64,000 bases of DNA from Oscillatoriales cyanobacterium (GTDB lineage: Bacteria > Cyanobacteriota > Cyanobacteriia > Cyanobacteriales > Microcoleaceae). A model generated the notes under the pieces. The model ran no database searches, was not told the origin of the DNA, and saw only the letters and a list, made by a program, of their open reading frames with translations. Positions 25,595 to 34,930 of this stretch are shown in pieces (position 1 is the first letter of the stretch; every line of letters starts with the position of its first letter). Location: assembly GCA_004293365.1 (NCBI GenBank), contig RDYN01000082.1, positions 1-64,000 on the forward strand, written 5' to 3'. A program made the position numbers and the translations under genes.

Positions 25595-25755
25595 GAACCC
25601 TCCAACCCCCCTTAATAAGGGGAGTAGGGGTTGGCTTTGAATGCTCTTGTCCCCCCCCTTAATAAGGGGGGCTTTGAATGCTCTTGTCCCCCCCTTATTA
25701 AGGGGGGCTTTGAATGCTCTTGTCCCCCCCTTATTAAGGGGGGCTAGGGGGGATC
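25595..25755. repeat. Tandem CCCCCCTTAATAAGGGGGG repeat
   Basis: Four copies of a unit with a CCCCCCTTAATAAGGGGGG palindrome plus CTTTGAATGCTCTTGT are arranged in tandem with a period of about 38 bp. The last copy provides the stop codon and final residues (RRDPP) of the kinase gene that ends at 25744. Confidence 0.75.
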
Positions 25756-28239
25756 TCTACGCAAGTCCTGATACTGTTCGAGCAAGTCTTCGATTTTATC
25801 AGATTGAAAGCTCTTTGCCAATTGCAGAATAGGCTGCATAAATTGAGTATAACTCTTGTCGAGTTGTTCGATGCGCTTAGCTTCCTCAGTAAGTTTTTTC
25901 AAGCGCCCCTGCTGCGCTAACTTCAGCAACAAAGCTAAATCTTCCGGTGCAGGAATTGTCATTTCTGAAGTTACCAGAGGTAAATTAGATATAGGTTTCG
26001 GTGCTAATTGTTCCCCAGCAGATTCAGTTGAGGCTGCATCCAGATATTGCCATTTGATTTCTAAATGCTTTTCCAATATTGAAAATAATTCCTCAAGCTG
26101 CACCGGCTTAGGCAGAAAATCATCGCCGCCAGCATCCAAACTTTTTTGCCTGTCCATCTCATAAACAGATGCTGATGAGACAATAGTACGCAGGTTTTTC
26201 AAGGATTCAGAACTCCGCAACAGTCGCATCATTTCAAAACCGTCCATCAGAGGCATCGACAAATCAGCGATGATTAAATCCGGTGTTATTTTAGCTGCTT
26301 TAGCTAAGCCATCCTCGCCATTTTCAGCTTCGACTACTGCAAAACCAATTTGTTCCAAGAGGCTAACAATCACTGAACGGTTCTGCCAGTTGTCATCGAC
26401 GACGAGAATTGTTTTCTGAGTTCCATGATAGCCCACAATCTGCTTCCCTGTAGCGGCGGCGGCTGCATTTACCCAGTCAGCAGCTAAGGGCAAATCGACG
26501 GTAAAAGCGAAGGTGCTGCCGCTGCCAAAATGACTTTCAACTTCTATTTTACTGTTCATTAGATTAACAATTTTGGTGCTAATTGCCAGCCCTAGTCCGG
26601 TGCCTTCTGTTTTGCGGTTGGTATCTCCTACTTGTTCAAAAGGTGTAAAGATTTTTGACAGCGAATCCGGAGTCATGCCGACGCCTGTATCTTCTATTTG
26701 GAAGCGAATCAATCGATTTTGGATTTTGGATTTTGGATTTTGGATTGCAGATTCCGCTGGTGGGGAAAACTCGGATTTTATTACCTCTACTTTGAAAGTG
26801 ACGCTGCCTTTGTCGGTAAATTTTACGGCATTTCCCAGTAAATTAATTAACACCTGACGCAAGCGCTTTTCATCCGCTTCTATGCCTTCGGGAAGTTCAG
26901 CATCTGGGAGATAAATCAAATCAATTTGTTTTTGTTCGGTGCGGATGCTAACAATCTCAACAATGCTTTGCAAAAAAGAGGGGAAATGAAAAGCTTTCGG
27001 ATGTAAATCTAATTTACCAGCTTCGATTTTTGAAAGGTCTAGAATGTCATTAATCAGCGTCAAAAGATGGGAGCCGCACTGGTGAATAATGCTGACGCCA
27101 TTGCGCTCTTTTTCTCCCCAAGATTGGGAACGGTTCATGATTTGAGCGTAGCCCAAAATGCCGTTGAGGGGAGTGCGGAGTTCGTGGCTCATATTGGCGA
27201 GAAAGTCGCTTTTGGATTGGTTGGCATTGTCAGCAGCTTCTTTAGCTTCTTGCAGTTGGGCGGTGCGTTCTTCTACTCGCTCTTCTAACTCGTTATTCAG
27301 TTTTTTAAGCTGGGCTGCTGCTTGTTTATTTTCGTTAATTACGGCAGATAAAACAAAGGTGGTAACGGCGACAACCCCGATAAAAGATTGCAGCAACAAA
27401 AGCGATTCATTGACAGAAGACCTGACAAAAGATCCCAAACCGCGGGATGTTCCAAAAACTGCGATCGCCGAAACAATCACCACCAGCAAAGTCGATTGCC
27501 GCGATGTGAATCGAAAGGCAGACCAAATCAGCAGCGGAATCATCATGTACTCGACGGGATACAGTTGCCAAAAAGCGATTTTGCTGATGATAACCAGCAA
27601 CACCAGCAAAAGTCCAAATTCTGCAATTTGTGGCGATCGAAGTCTTTCCGACTGCTTGGGTTCCCGAGCCCAGGCGAGAATTGCTGGTGTCACAATCAGC
27701 GTACCAGCAATAATTGAAGTAAACCAACTCCGCCAAACTTCTGCGTAACTTGTCCAAGGACTAATGCCCTCTAGAGACAGTGCGGTAACGGCGAGAGTGC
27801 TGCTGATAATAGGAGTGGGTATTTGCAGTACAATAAATCTGAAAACATCCTGGGATCGTTCTAGTAAATTGCCGTGTTTAATAAAGCGTTTGATCAGTAA
27901 ACTTGCTACCCAATGATCGGCATTGTTGCAAACAGAAATGAAACAGCTTGTCAGAAAGTTATCCGGGTAAAAAAGTATTAATTCAGTGAGGAAATCGCCG
28001 AGCAAAAGAGCCGGTAAAATTCTAGTACCTAGCAGTAAAAAAGCAGCCAAAAACAGACCTGCTGAGGGCCAAATTGCTGCTGAGCCATTTTGTAAGGATA
28101 GCAATAGGGAGATCTTGGCAATAATAAAGTGAAGAGTAGGAATTATTAATGATGCTATCAGGATCTTTTTGTTCGGCATAAATAAAAAGTGCTTATTAGC
28201 TGTGTTTATTTGTTTTAGCTGTCCTAGTAATTTTTGCAT
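25744..28239 (-). CDS. MASE1-domain hybrid sensor histidine kinase
   Basis: The 831-residue protein opens with a MASE1-type integral membrane sensor (about eight hydrophobic segments, residues 25-300; [20 protein letters not shown] is characteristic). A coiled coil leads to HisKA with His352 ([12 protein letters not shown]), HATPase with NLLGNAVKF (Asn470) and [10 protein letters not shown], then a receiver (phospho-acceptor Asp659 in LIIADLSMP) and a helical C-terminal tail. Between N and G1 boxes, residues about 496-508 ([13 protein letters not shown]) are encoded by four heptamer repeats inserted in frame. The ligand is unknown. It is on the same strand as the REC-kinase gene 227 bp downstream. 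Confidence 0.93.
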   Translation of the reverse strand: MQKLLGQLKQINTANKHFLFMPNKKILIASLIIPTLHFIIAKISLLLSLQNGSAAIWPSAGLFLAAFLLLGTRILPALLLGDFLTELILFYPDNFLTSCFISVCNNADHWVASLLIKRFIKHGNLLERSQDVFRFIVLQIPTPIISSTLAVTALSLEGISPWTSYAEVWRSWFTSIIAGTLIVTPAILAWAREPKQSERLRSPQIAEFGLLLVLLVIISKIAFWQLYPVEYMMIPLLIWSAFRFTSRQSTLLVVIVSAIAVFGTSRGLGSFVRSSVNESLLLLQSFIGVVAVTTFVLSAVINENKQAAAQLKKLNNELEERVEERTAQLQEAKEAADNANQSKSDFLANMSHELRTPLNGILGYAQIMNRSQSWGEKERNGVSIIHQCGSHLLTLINDILDLSKIEAGKLDLHPKAFHFPSFLQSIVEIVSIRTEQKQIDLIYLPDAELPEGIEADEKRLRQVLINLLGNAVKFTDKGSVTFKVEVIKSEFSPPAESAIQNPKSKIQNRLIRFQIEDTGVGMTPDSLSKIFTPFEQVGDTNRKTEGTGLGLAISTKIVNLMNSKIEVESHFGSGSTFAFTVDLPLAADWVNAAAAATGKQIVGYHGTQKTILVVDDNWQNRSVIVSLLEQIGFAVVEAENGEDGLAKAAKITPDLIIADLSMPLMDGFEMMRLLRSSESLKNLRTIVSSASVYEMDRQKSLDAGGDDFLPKPVQLEELFSILEKHLEIKWQYLDAASTESAGEQLAPKPISNLPLVTSEMTIPAPEDLALLLKLAQQGRLKKLTEEAKRIEQLDKSYTQFMQPILQLAKSFQSDKIEDLLEQYQDLRRDPP

Positions 28240-28369
28240 TAAAGTTAAAATTTAAACAATATTCAATTAAGCTACTCCAGATTTAGGTTGGTTTGCAGTG
28301 ATGCCGATCGCACTTCTGGTAAAATTCAAATATGCAATCTCCCACTAATTAGCGACTAGCCATTTGTCT

Positions 28370-28939
28370 ATGACTCTCCAATTAAGCGAAAAAGCCAAAG
28401 AATTAATCCCGAAAGCCCGAATTGTCAGTTTGGCCACCTGGGAAAATTCGCATTCTCCCGCAGAAATCCAACTCATTCAGGCTGCTGACGACGCAGGCAG
28501 CTATCTCGCCGATGAAGATTTGCAACAACTTCATTCATCGGAACCAACATCGGTTAATACTGCCAAGTTCCTGCGCGACAGTGCGGCGGATATCGTATCC
28601 GAAGCCCGGGAACAAGTTTTAGCCACATATCCGAATATTTCCGAGCCCGGAGGCGAGCTTTATCCCCCAGCCAGGGCGGAGGCTTGTTGGCGAGATTTCT
28701 GGCATTTTCTCCGCTGCATTACCTATGGAATTGCTGGAAATACGGCAGAATTTACCAGCGAGGAAGGGCTGCACAATATGAATTTGCTCTATCAAGAATT
28801 GGGGGTTCCTTTGCCGGCAATGGTGCTGGGCTTGGAAGGGATTAAGGCTGCTAGTTTGAAACGGTGCGATTCGGCCGATGCAGCAAAATTAGCTCCTTAT
28901 TTCGACCATTTGATTGAGAAACTGAGTCAATTTAGTTAG
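28370..28939 (+). CDS. Orphan phycobilisome-type (phycobiliprotein-like) protein
   Basis: ATG 28370 (MTLQLSEKAKEL) is chosen over TTG 28364. The 189 residues fit the globin-like phycobiliprotein fold; ACWRDFWHFLRC (Cys106, Arg108, Asp109, Leu114, Arg115) matches the C-x-R-D-x4-L-R bilin-attachment motif around Cys84 of allophycocyanin and phycocyanin. The remainder diverges from the standard antenna subunits and no cpc or apc gene is nearby, so it is more likely a minor or regulatory phycobiliprotein than a rod or core subunit. Bilin binding is inferred from the conserved Cys and Asp. Confidence 0.75.
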   Translation: MTLQLSEKAKELIPKARIVSLATWENSHSPAEIQLIQAADDAGSYLADEDLQQLHSSEPTSVNTAKFLRDSAADIVSEAREQVLATYPNISEPGGELYPPARAEACWRDFWHFLRCITYGIAGNTAEFTSEEGLHNMNLLYQELGVPLPAMVLGLEGIKAASLKRCDSADAAKLAPYFDHLIEKLSQFS

Positions 28940-28940
28940 T

Positions 28941-28980
28941 AGGGTGCGCAATGCGCACGGCCGTGCGCAATGCGCACCCT
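28941..28980. terminator. Near-perfect palindrome between convergent genes
   Basis: The two halves AGGGTGCGCAATGCGCACGG and CCGTGCGCAATGCGCACCCT are reverse complements except at the central A/T of each AAT. It starts 2 bp after the phycobiliprotein-like stop and faces the convergent gene at 29015, fitting a bidirectional terminator. Confidence 0.6.
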
Positions 28981-29014
28981 ACAATTTATCGGAGATAAAC
29001 CGCAATTGGCAACC

Positions 29015-29923
29015 CTAATTTTCCCGCGCGTAAAACCCTAAATGATTGGAAATTGGACGCTGCTGCATAGGAACTTTATTCTGAATCGGAGCATTCAACA
29101 GTTTTGCTCCTGACGGCGATGCGACGGCCAAAGTTACCGATCCGCCGCCGTCTAAATTCAGCACTGTATCGGCTCCTAACTGCATCGAAATCTCTGTTAT
29201 TTCGCTTAACTTCAGCCCTTCACTGTACATCCTTTGCTTGCCGTCTGCTACAATCAACCACAATTTTTCGCCTGTTTTATCGATCGCCACAACTGTTCGC
29301 GGATAAGGTTTATCATCCTTGCTTTTTTCCTGACTTTGTGCTAGGGCTTTGCCATTTTTCACCAGCACGGTATCTCCCGCAACTGCATGGGCTGTTCCCG
29401 GAGGACAAACACCGTTTTCGATTATTTGAGCGCGGTTGTTGGTGTCAAAACACAGGGCGGGAAAGTGTGATTGTGGTTGAGAGTAAGCTTGGCCTTTAGA
29501 AATGGCGTGTCCGACGTTATTTACTCGATCGCCGCTGCGGGGATAATAATCCCAAGGTGCTTCTTCGATGCAGGGATAAAAGAAGTTGGCGTTGACTGCT
29601 AATTGCAATTTAAATTCTTTGAGGAATTCAGTAGCGGTGCGGGCGTGGGTTTCTGTTAAATCGGGTGTGGCGGTTCCGGGTGTGACAAAAATTCCAATTC
29701 CTGGCGCTTTGAGGTCGATGCTAACAGTGTGAATGACGGCGGGACGAGGATTTGAGCGAAATTCCCTGCGGTAGGCGATTCCTTGAAATAGCGATCGCAC
29801 TTCCTTTGTTTGTGGTGGACGCGAAAAGTATGGAATGTTGTAGATTAGTATTGGTGCGAGCAAGATTCCGCAACCGAGAATGTGGGGAATTTGTTTGATT
29901 TTGAGCGGATTGGTTAGTTTCAT
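29015..29923 (-). CDS. Phosphodiester glycosidase (NAGPA-domain) protein
   Basis: The 302-residue protein has an N-terminal hydrophobic anchor or signal (IPHILGCGILLAPILIYNI, residues about 12-30) and then the NAGPA-like domain: AVNANFFYPC, RTVVAIDKTGEKLWLIVADG in part, and LGADTVLNLDGGGSVTLAV. The Asn-Gly-Asp/DGGGS cluster is the catalytic hallmark of this family, whose mammalian member removes GlcNAc from a phosphodiester. Bacterial members may trim cell-wall glycopolymers; the substrate here is unknown. It acts outside the plasma membrane. Convergent with the phycobiliprotein-like gene. Confidence 0.85.
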   Translation of the reverse strand: MKLTNPLKIKQIPHILGCGILLAPILIYNIPYFSRPPQTKEVRSLFQGIAYRREFRSNPRPAVIHTVSIDLKAPGIGIFVTPGTATPDLTETHARTATEFLKEFKLQLAVNANFFYPCIEEAPWDYYPRSGDRVNNVGHAISKGQAYSQPQSHFPALCFDTNNRAQIIENGVCPPGTAHAVAGDTVLVKNGKALAQSQEKSKDDKPYPRTVVAIDKTGEKLWLIVADGKQRMYSEGLKLSEITEISMQLGADTVLNLDGGGSVTLAVASPSGAKLLNAPIQNKVPMQQRPISNHLGFYAREN

Positions 29924-29991
29924 TTTGTGATGGAGATTTGTTTTGAACGAACCGCGAAGACGCTAAGGACGCGAAGGAAGAGAAGAGAAGT

Positions 29992-30795
29992 ATGAATTAT
30001 TCTGATGCTAATAATTTTAGCAATCAAGTTTTGTGTAATCGATCGTTCCGGGGACAAGTTCTGAATGGTGCGGATTTCGGCGGTGCGGATGTTCGCGGCT
30101 GCAATTTTAGTAATGCTCAGTTGGAAGGGGCGAATTTTATTGGTGCTAAAATGGGGCTTTCGGGGCGACAGATTGGTGTTTTGAGTGGCGTGGCGATCGC
30201 GATTTGTTTAATTGTGGGTGATGTTGTAACTCGGCTTATTTTGGGAACCCAAGGACAAATACCGGAGTCTCGCAGTTGGCCTTTTGTGCTGTTGCTGTAC
30301 GGGGTTTTGAGTGTTGCTGGTATGGCTGGGGCGATCGCCCGCACACACCCACCAAGGTCAAAATTGGGTAGATTTGCGGGAACAATTTCTGCTATTCTAT
30401 CGGGGGCTTTGTTGGGATTTTTCTATGCTGGGACTGCAACTAATAATAATTCTCAGGCTGCTCTTGTTGGAATGGCGATCGGCGGTGTGTTAATGTTTTT
30501 TGTGAATTCTCGGATTCGCCGTCAATTTGCTAAAGTTGCGATCGCAGCCGCTGGAAGTGTGGCGACTTACGGAGGAGCTTTTTTGTTTTCTGCAACTGCT
30601 AGCGCTTTTGCGAGCACTCAGAAACTGTTTTTGGGTACGTGTTTCGGCTTGCTGTCGCTGCTGTATCTTTGGTTTGCGTTTGTCTCTTTTTCTGCTATTG
30701 TTCGAGAGATTGCGAATGCTGAGGGTACTTCGTTTAGAGGGGCAAATCTCACCGGTGCTAAGTTCGATCGCACTGACATCTTGCACGATTTTTAG
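29992..30795 (+). CDS. Pentapeptide-repeat membrane protein
   Basis: The 267-residue protein has A(D/N)LXX-type pentapeptides at the N terminus (VLNGADFGGADVRGCNFSNA, 20 residues) and again at the very C terminus (FRGANLTGAKFDRTDIL), with about six hydrophobic segments between (residues 57-240). The pentapeptide coil is therefore split by a membrane domain. Such proteins occur in cyanobacteria, but their function is unknown. A GAACCGCGAAGACGC-type dispersed repeat sits just upstream (29946-29985). Confidence 0.85.
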   Translation: MNYSDANNFSNQVLCNRSFRGQVLNGADFGGADVRGCNFSNAQLEGANFIGAKMGLSGRQIGVLSGVAIAICLIVGDVVTRLILGTQGQIPESRSWPFVLLLYGVLSVAGMAGAIARTHPPRSKLGRFAGTISAILSGALLGFFYAGTATNNNSQAALVGMAIGGVLMFFVNSRIRRQFAKVAIAAAGSVATYGGAFLFSATASAFASTQKLFLGTCFGLLSLLYLWFAFVSFSAIVREIANAEGTSFRGANLTGAKFDRTDILHDF

Positions 30796-31017
30796 CAACG
30801 CTGCTCAAAGCCAGTTCCACAAGTTCCTGACTTTCTGGTGAAGTGGGCTTCTAGCCTGCACCTAACATACTCAAATAGCCCGTAATTTACACTCAAAAAC
30901 ATAAAAGCATCGCCCCTGACTTTTCTCAAAAAAACTCAGGGGCGATCGAATTAAAGTATTTATCTCATACAAGATATTGTTTGCAAGCTGTTGTTTTTGC
31001 CTAAACAGCTTGTGTAA

Positions 31018-31102
31018 CGGAGAGGGAGGGATTCGAACCCTCGTTAAGTTGCCCTAAACACACTTTCCAGGCGTGCGCCTTCAACCGCTCGGCCACCTCT
31101 CC
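31018..31102 (-). tRNA. trnS: tRNA-Ser (anticodon GGA)
   Basis: On the minus strand the acceptor GGAGAGG pairs with CCTCTCC (31019-31025), the anticodon loop holds GGA (31068-31066), a long variable arm (GTGTTTAGGGCAACTTAAC region) is present, and the T loop is GGTTCGAATCC. The 85-base length and variable arm are typical of tRNA-Ser; CCA is not encoded. Confidence 0.95.
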
Positions 31103-31281
31103 AGGGCTAAATTAATTCATTCAGCCACAGCTAAACTATCTTAGCAGAACAAATCTGATTTGGGAAGGGGGTAACGGCATAAATTTGTTGTTTAATATGG
31201 GTAGGGTGTCAAACGAGCGGGCAGAACTCTGCGCCCTGTGTCGCAAACCCATTCATATCAAGGATTTTGCCCCCAAGCCCA

Positions 31282-31316
31282 ATTCTTCAATTCTTCAATT
31301 CTTCAATTCTTCAATC
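31282..31316. repeat. CAATTCTT octamer tandem repeat
   Basis: Four to five CAATTCTT units lie just upstream of the ferredoxin start. They read as an open frame, which explains the unlikely longer N terminus that could be predicted. Confidence 0.8.
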
Positions 31317-31326
31317 TAAAATCCCT

Positions 31327-31695
31327 ATGACTCGCTCTTACACAATTAAAATTCATAACAGACAAACGGGCGATCGGCACACAGTGCGAGTACCCGAAGA
31401 CCGTTACATCCTGCAAAGCGCCGAAAATCAAGGCGTAGAATTGCCCTTTTCCTGCCGCAACGGGGCTTGTACAGCCTGTGCGGTGCGCGTCAAGTCGGGA
31501 CAACTGCACCAGCCTGAAGCAATGGGACTTTCTGTGGAACTGCAAAAAGAGGGTTATGCTTTGCTGTGCGTCTGCTATCCCCGTTCTAACGTCGAGGTAG
31601 AGACGCAAGACGAAGATGAAGTTTACGAATTGCAATTCGGCCGCTATTTCGGTAAGGGTAAAGTGAAAGTCGGTTTGCCGTTGGATGAAGAATGA
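31327..31695 (+). CDS. Plant-type [2Fe-2S] ferredoxin with C-terminal extension (FdC2-like)
   Basis: ATG 31327 (MTRSYTIKI) is the start. The 122 residues contain the cluster ligands CRNGACTAC (three Cys) and a fourth Cys in LLCVCYP. Compared with photosynthetic PetF the protein has an extended C-terminal tail (EVYELQFGRYFGKGKVKVGL) and a basic stretch, matching the FdC2 type found in cyanobacteria and plastids. It probably transfers electrons in a specialised pathway rather than being the main photosystem I acceptor. No partner gene is adjacent. Confidence 0.85.
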   Translation: MTRSYTIKIHNRQTGDRHTVRVPEDRYILQSAENQGVELPFSCRNGACTACAVRVKSGQLHQPEAMGLSVELQKEGYALLCVCYPRSNVEVETQDEDEVYELQFGRYFGKGKVKVGLPLDEE

Positions 31696-31886
31696 TGTCA
31701 AATCCGGTAAGCTGTTGCGCCTTTGAATTGCTGGTGGGTGGCGATGCTCAAAGCCCACCCCACAAAAGAGTTTAATTGATTTTTGATACACAATTTAAAT
31801 GCAAAATAGCTTCCCAATTCCCAATTCCCAATTCCCCATTCCCAAGTCCCCATTCCCCATTCCCCATTCCCCATTCCCCATTCCCA

Positions 31887-32405
31887 ATGCTGCTTTATCG
31901 GTTATTTGCGATCGCCCTTTGCGTGTTGTTAGCTAGCTGCCAAAAACCCGAAATGCCCCAAGGTACGATAGCCAAAGTAGAAAGGGCTATCAGCGGTCAA
32001 ACAATCGAAGTTATCAGTACAGCCGACAAAATCGCCTTATTAGAACAAATCAGGCTGATTGGGATTGATGCACCCGATTTAAAACAGCAGCCTTGGGGAG
32101 AAGCAGCGAAACAAAGATTAGAACAGCTAATTGGGGGGAAAGAGGTATTGTTAGAATCAGACATCGAACCCAAAGACCAGTTCGATCGCAAACTAGCGTA
32201 TTTGTGGCAAGATAAAATTTTGCTCAACGAACTGCTAGTCAAAGAAGGTTATGTTTTGGCCTCCGTGCGATCGCGCAATACCAAATATCGACAGCGGCTC
32301 GCTAACGCTCAAGAATGGGCGAGACTGATGGGTAAAGGCCTGTGGAATCCAGAACGAGCTTTGCGCCAAACTCCCGCAGAATTCCGACAGCAAAATCAGA
32401 AATAG
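31887..32405 (+). CDS. Thermonuclease-family (SNase-like) lipoprotein
   Basis: ATG 31887 (MLLYRLFAIALCVLLASC) is chosen since upstream codons are ATTCCCC repeats. LLASC is a lipobox, so the mature protein is lipid-anchored at Cys18. The SNase fold is visible: IRLIGIDAPDLKQQPWGEAA, FDRKLAYLW, LLVKEGYVLA and KYRQRLANAQEWARLMGKGLW (split). The catalytic Arg/Asp/Glu cluster is partly recognisable (IGIDAPD, DRKLAY). It likely degrades extracellular or periplasmic nucleic acid, perhaps for phosphate or in competition. Confidence 0.85.
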   Translation: MLLYRLFAIALCVLLASCQKPEMPQGTIAKVERAISGQTIEVISTADKIALLEQIRLIGIDAPDLKQQPWGEAAKQRLEQLIGGKEVLLESDIEPKDQFDRKLAYLWQDKILLNELLVKEGYVLASVRSRNTKYRQRLANAQEWARLMGKGLWNPERALRQTPAEFRQQNQK

Positions 32406-32460
32406 TCATTAGTCATTAGTCAGTAGTCATTAGTCATTAGTCATTAGTCATTAGTCATTG
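32403..32460. repeat. Heptanucleotide tandem repeat (GTCATTA)n
   Basis: Eight or so GTCATTA-type units start in the stop codon of the nuclease gene. They are followed by an inverted GAACCGCGAAGACGC-type repeat (about 32504-32531) and CTTCTTA-type tandem runs up to the next start. Confidence 0.85.
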
Positions 32461-32588
32461 GGGATTATTGTTCCCAATGCTATCTTCCTTCTTATCTCTT
32501 TCTTCGTGTCCTTCGCGTCTTCGCGGTTCGTTATTACTTCTTACTTCTTACTTCTTCCTTCTTCCTTCTTACTTCTTACTTCTTCCCA

Positions 32589-33404
32589 ATGACAGACAAT
32601 CAACTGCAAAACTACTTAGAAATAGCCACCGAAGCAGCCCTCGCCGCTGGTTCTGTCCTGCAATCTTTCTGCGGTAAATTAGAAAATATTCAAGAAAAAG
32701 GTCGCTCGGGCGATTTAGTCACAGAAGCTGACAAAGCCTCTGAAGCTGTCATCTTAGAAATTCTCGGCCGCCACGTACCGGAACACGCTATCCTCGCTGA
32801 AGAATCGGGCAAATTAGGGGATGCAACTAGCAAATACCTGTGGGCGATCGACCCTTTGGACGGTACAACTAATTACGCTCACCAATATCCTTTTTACGCT
32901 GTGTCGATCGGACTTTTAATCGACGGCATACCACAAATTGGCGTAATTTACGATCCTTTTCATAACGAATTGTTTCGGGCGGGTAAAGGATTGGGCGCAA
33001 CCTGCAACCGGAGGGCGATCGCAGTTTCCCAAAGTTTAGAATTGAGAACCAGCTTGCTAGTCACGGGCTTTGCATACGATCGGCGCGAAACAGCAGACAA
33101 TAACTATGCGGAATTCTGTCACCTCACCCACCTCACCCAAGGCGTGCGGCGCAGCGGTTCCGCTGCCCTAGACCTCGCACATACAGCCTGCGGGCGATTG
33201 GACGGATACTGGGAACGGGGACTCTCTCCTTGGGACGTAGCAGCCGGTGTACTCATCGTGTCCGAAGCCGGAGGTCAAGTTACAGCCTATGACGGCGGTG
33301 CCTTTGAGATGAGCTCGGGTCGGGTTTTGGCGACAAACGGCAAAATACACGCCGAACTCAGCGGCGCGCTGCTAGCAGTTGGGCCCTTATCTTCCTGGAG
33401 GTAG
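32589..33404 (+). CDS. Inositol monophosphatase family protein
   Basis: The 271-residue protein has the metal and catalytic motifs of the family: DLVTEADKASE, AEES (Glu in ILAEESG), WAIDPLDGTTNYAH and WDVAAGVLIVSEAGG. Members hydrolyse inositol-1-phosphate, and some act on 3'-phosphoadenosine-5'-phosphate, fructose-1,6-bisphosphate or histidinol phosphate. The full motif set suggests an active Mg-dependent phosphatase. The specific substrate is not decided by sequence alone. hisZ lies 1.7 kb downstream, but a histidinol-phosphatase role is not supported by anything else. Confidence 0.92.
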   Translation: MTDNQLQNYLEIATEAALAAGSVLQSFCGKLENIQEKGRSGDLVTEADKASEAVILEILGRHVPEHAILAEESGKLGDATSKYLWAIDPLDGTTNYAHQYPFYAVSIGLLIDGIPQIGVIYDPFHNELFRAGKGLGATCNRRAIAVSQSLELRTSLLVTGFAYDRRETADNNYAEFCHLTHLTQGVRRSGSAALDLAHTACGRLDGYWERGLSPWDVAAGVLIVSEAGGQVTAYDGGAFEMSSGRVLATNGKIHAELSGALLAVGPLSSWR

Positions 33405-33506
33405 CGCTTCGACAGCAAGGGCTCAGGGATAGTACGGGGGTCACAACCCCTTAAGTCAGGCTACATTAAAGAATAGTCAAAAGTCAGGAAAGCGAGAGTA
33501 AAAGTT

Positions 33507-34493
33507 ATGTCTTTTGAAATGACAAAAGGGCTGTTCAAGTACGACTTTACGGATCAGCACGCAATTTTGGGAATTCCCTTAGACGCAGAGTTTAACGACA
33601 TCCGCAAGCGCTACATGAAAATCGCCCGCCGCTTGCATTCGGATACTTGCTCTTTTGAAGACTCAGCCGATAAAGAGTGGGCAAACCAATTTTTGTCAAA
33701 AGTGGTCAATCCGGCTTACAACAAATTCTCTAAGGAAAGCGATCGCAAAGAATACAACCTGCTATTAACAGCCATCGCTAAGCGCGTCGCTAAAGAACAA
33801 GCAAAAATGCAAGTCGAAAGCGCAGCAGCCAAAGAGTTAGCTACCGCTAAAGATTTGGAAGAAGCTTATAAAACAGCAGTTGGCAAACTGGCTCTCAAGC
33901 AGTACGAATCGGTTCAGGAAACGCAAGATGCGATCGATCAAATTAGCGAACTTAACATGGTTTACCTGCTGCGAAAAGAGCGGCTTGGCGGTGTGGTTGG
34001 CACCGGTGTGCGCCCAAAAGAACCCATCGGCTGTGAGGTTGGAACTACGCCCGCAACAGCCGCAAACCAAACTACCACAGTAACAAAAGCCGCACCAACC
34101 ACAGCAACAAAACCATCAACCCCAGCCACCGCAACTCCACCGCCACCGCCCAAAGACAAACCAAAAGACGACTCGCTGGCCGATCGATCTTGCGTCCGAG
34201 CTCAAGGATTCATGGACAGCAAAAATTACGCCAAAGCAACTTTGGAGTTAAAAGAAGCCCTGAAGCGCGATCCGAAACACAGCAAAGCCCACGCTTTGTT
34301 AGCAATGTGTTACCTTCAACAAAATCAAGCCACAATGGCAAAACTTGAGGTGCAAAAAGCTTTGGCATCAAATCCTCAAGAAGCGACGGCTTTGGAGGTT
34401 AAGAAAAAGCTGGAACAAGCTTCCGCAAAGGATAAAAAAAGTGACGAGAAACCGGGATTTTTTGCAAGTTTGTTTGGCGGGAAGAAGAAATGA
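33507..34493 (+). CDS. J-domain and TPR protein with altered HPD motif
   Basis: Residues about 12-90 form a J-domain-like fold (DQHAILGIPLDAEFNDIRKRY, KIARRLHSDTC), but the HPD tripeptide that activates DnaK reads HSD. A Lys/Ala helix, a Thr/Ala/Pro-rich linker (about 175-225) and C-terminal TPR-like repeats follow (ALKRDPKHSKAHALLAMCYL), ending in a basic KPGFFASLFGGKKK tail. It may act as a co-chaperone or scaffold with a weakened J function. ATG 33507 has an upstream AGCGAGAG purine run. Confidence 0.85.
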   Translation: MSFEMTKGLFKYDFTDQHAILGIPLDAEFNDIRKRYMKIARRLHSDTCSFEDSADKEWANQFLSKVVNPAYNKFSKESDRKEYNLLLTAIAKRVAKEQAKMQVESAAAKELATAKDLEEAYKTAVGKLALKQYESVQETQDAIDQISELNMVYLLRKERLGGVVGTGVRPKEPIGCEVGTTPATAANQTTTVTKAAPTTATKPSTPATATPPPPPKDKPKDDSLADRSCVRAQGFMDSKNYAKATLELKEALKRDPKHSKAHALLAMCYLQQNQATMAKLEVQKALASNPQEATALEVKKKLEQASAKDKKSDEKPGFFASLFGGKKK

Positions 34494-34616
34494 GAAGTTG
34501 TCTGTTTTAAGTCTTGAAGAGTTTAAAAGTGGTGAATTGCACAGATGTGGAGTGAGAACCAGCAAAACAATCAAGACTTGGCGATATTAAATTCGGTAAC
34601 ATCGGAATTATACCGC

Positions 34617-34660
34617 GCCGTGCGATCGTGCCGAAGAGCTCTTCGGCACGATCGCACGGC
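34617..34660. other. 44-bp perfect palindrome
   Basis: GCCGTGCGATCGTGCCGAAG (34617-34636) plus AG is mirrored exactly by its reverse complement up to 34660. Each arm contains a GCGATCG HIP1 core. It lies in a 582-bp gap without genes (34494-35075) and could form a long hairpin or cruciform. Confidence 0.85.
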
Positions 34661-34748
34661 AGGGGGAAAATTATTATTCCGATGCCAAGGTCAACGATAT
34701 GATATGATGTCCGGTAAATTAACCGCAATCAAGGTGTTCGATCGTTCG

Positions 34749-34930
34749 GAATGCAAGTCCTCTGATTTGGAAGCGGACTGAAGTCCTCACTACAAACCTG
34801 CAAGTCCTCTGATTTGGAAGCGGACTGAAGTCCTCACTACAAACCTGATTTGGAAGCGGACTGAAGTCCTCACTACAAACCTGATTTGGAAGCGGACTGA
34901 AGTCCTCTGAAGTCCTCACTACAAACCTGA
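34749..34930. repeat. Tandem GGAAGCGGACTGAAGTCCTC repeats
   Basis: Four to five imperfect copies of a unit of about 37-58 bp (GATTTGGAAGCGGACTGAAG, TCCTCACTACAAACCT) occur in a row. It is an amplified form of the palindromic family at 7470 and 36367. After it comes a heptamer run (35041-35070) abutting hisZ. Confidence 0.75.

Noticed and set aside
25641-25832. Open frame with a repeated LRGALNALVPP segment
   Set aside because: It is translated tandem repeat DNA overlapping the end of a kinase gene.
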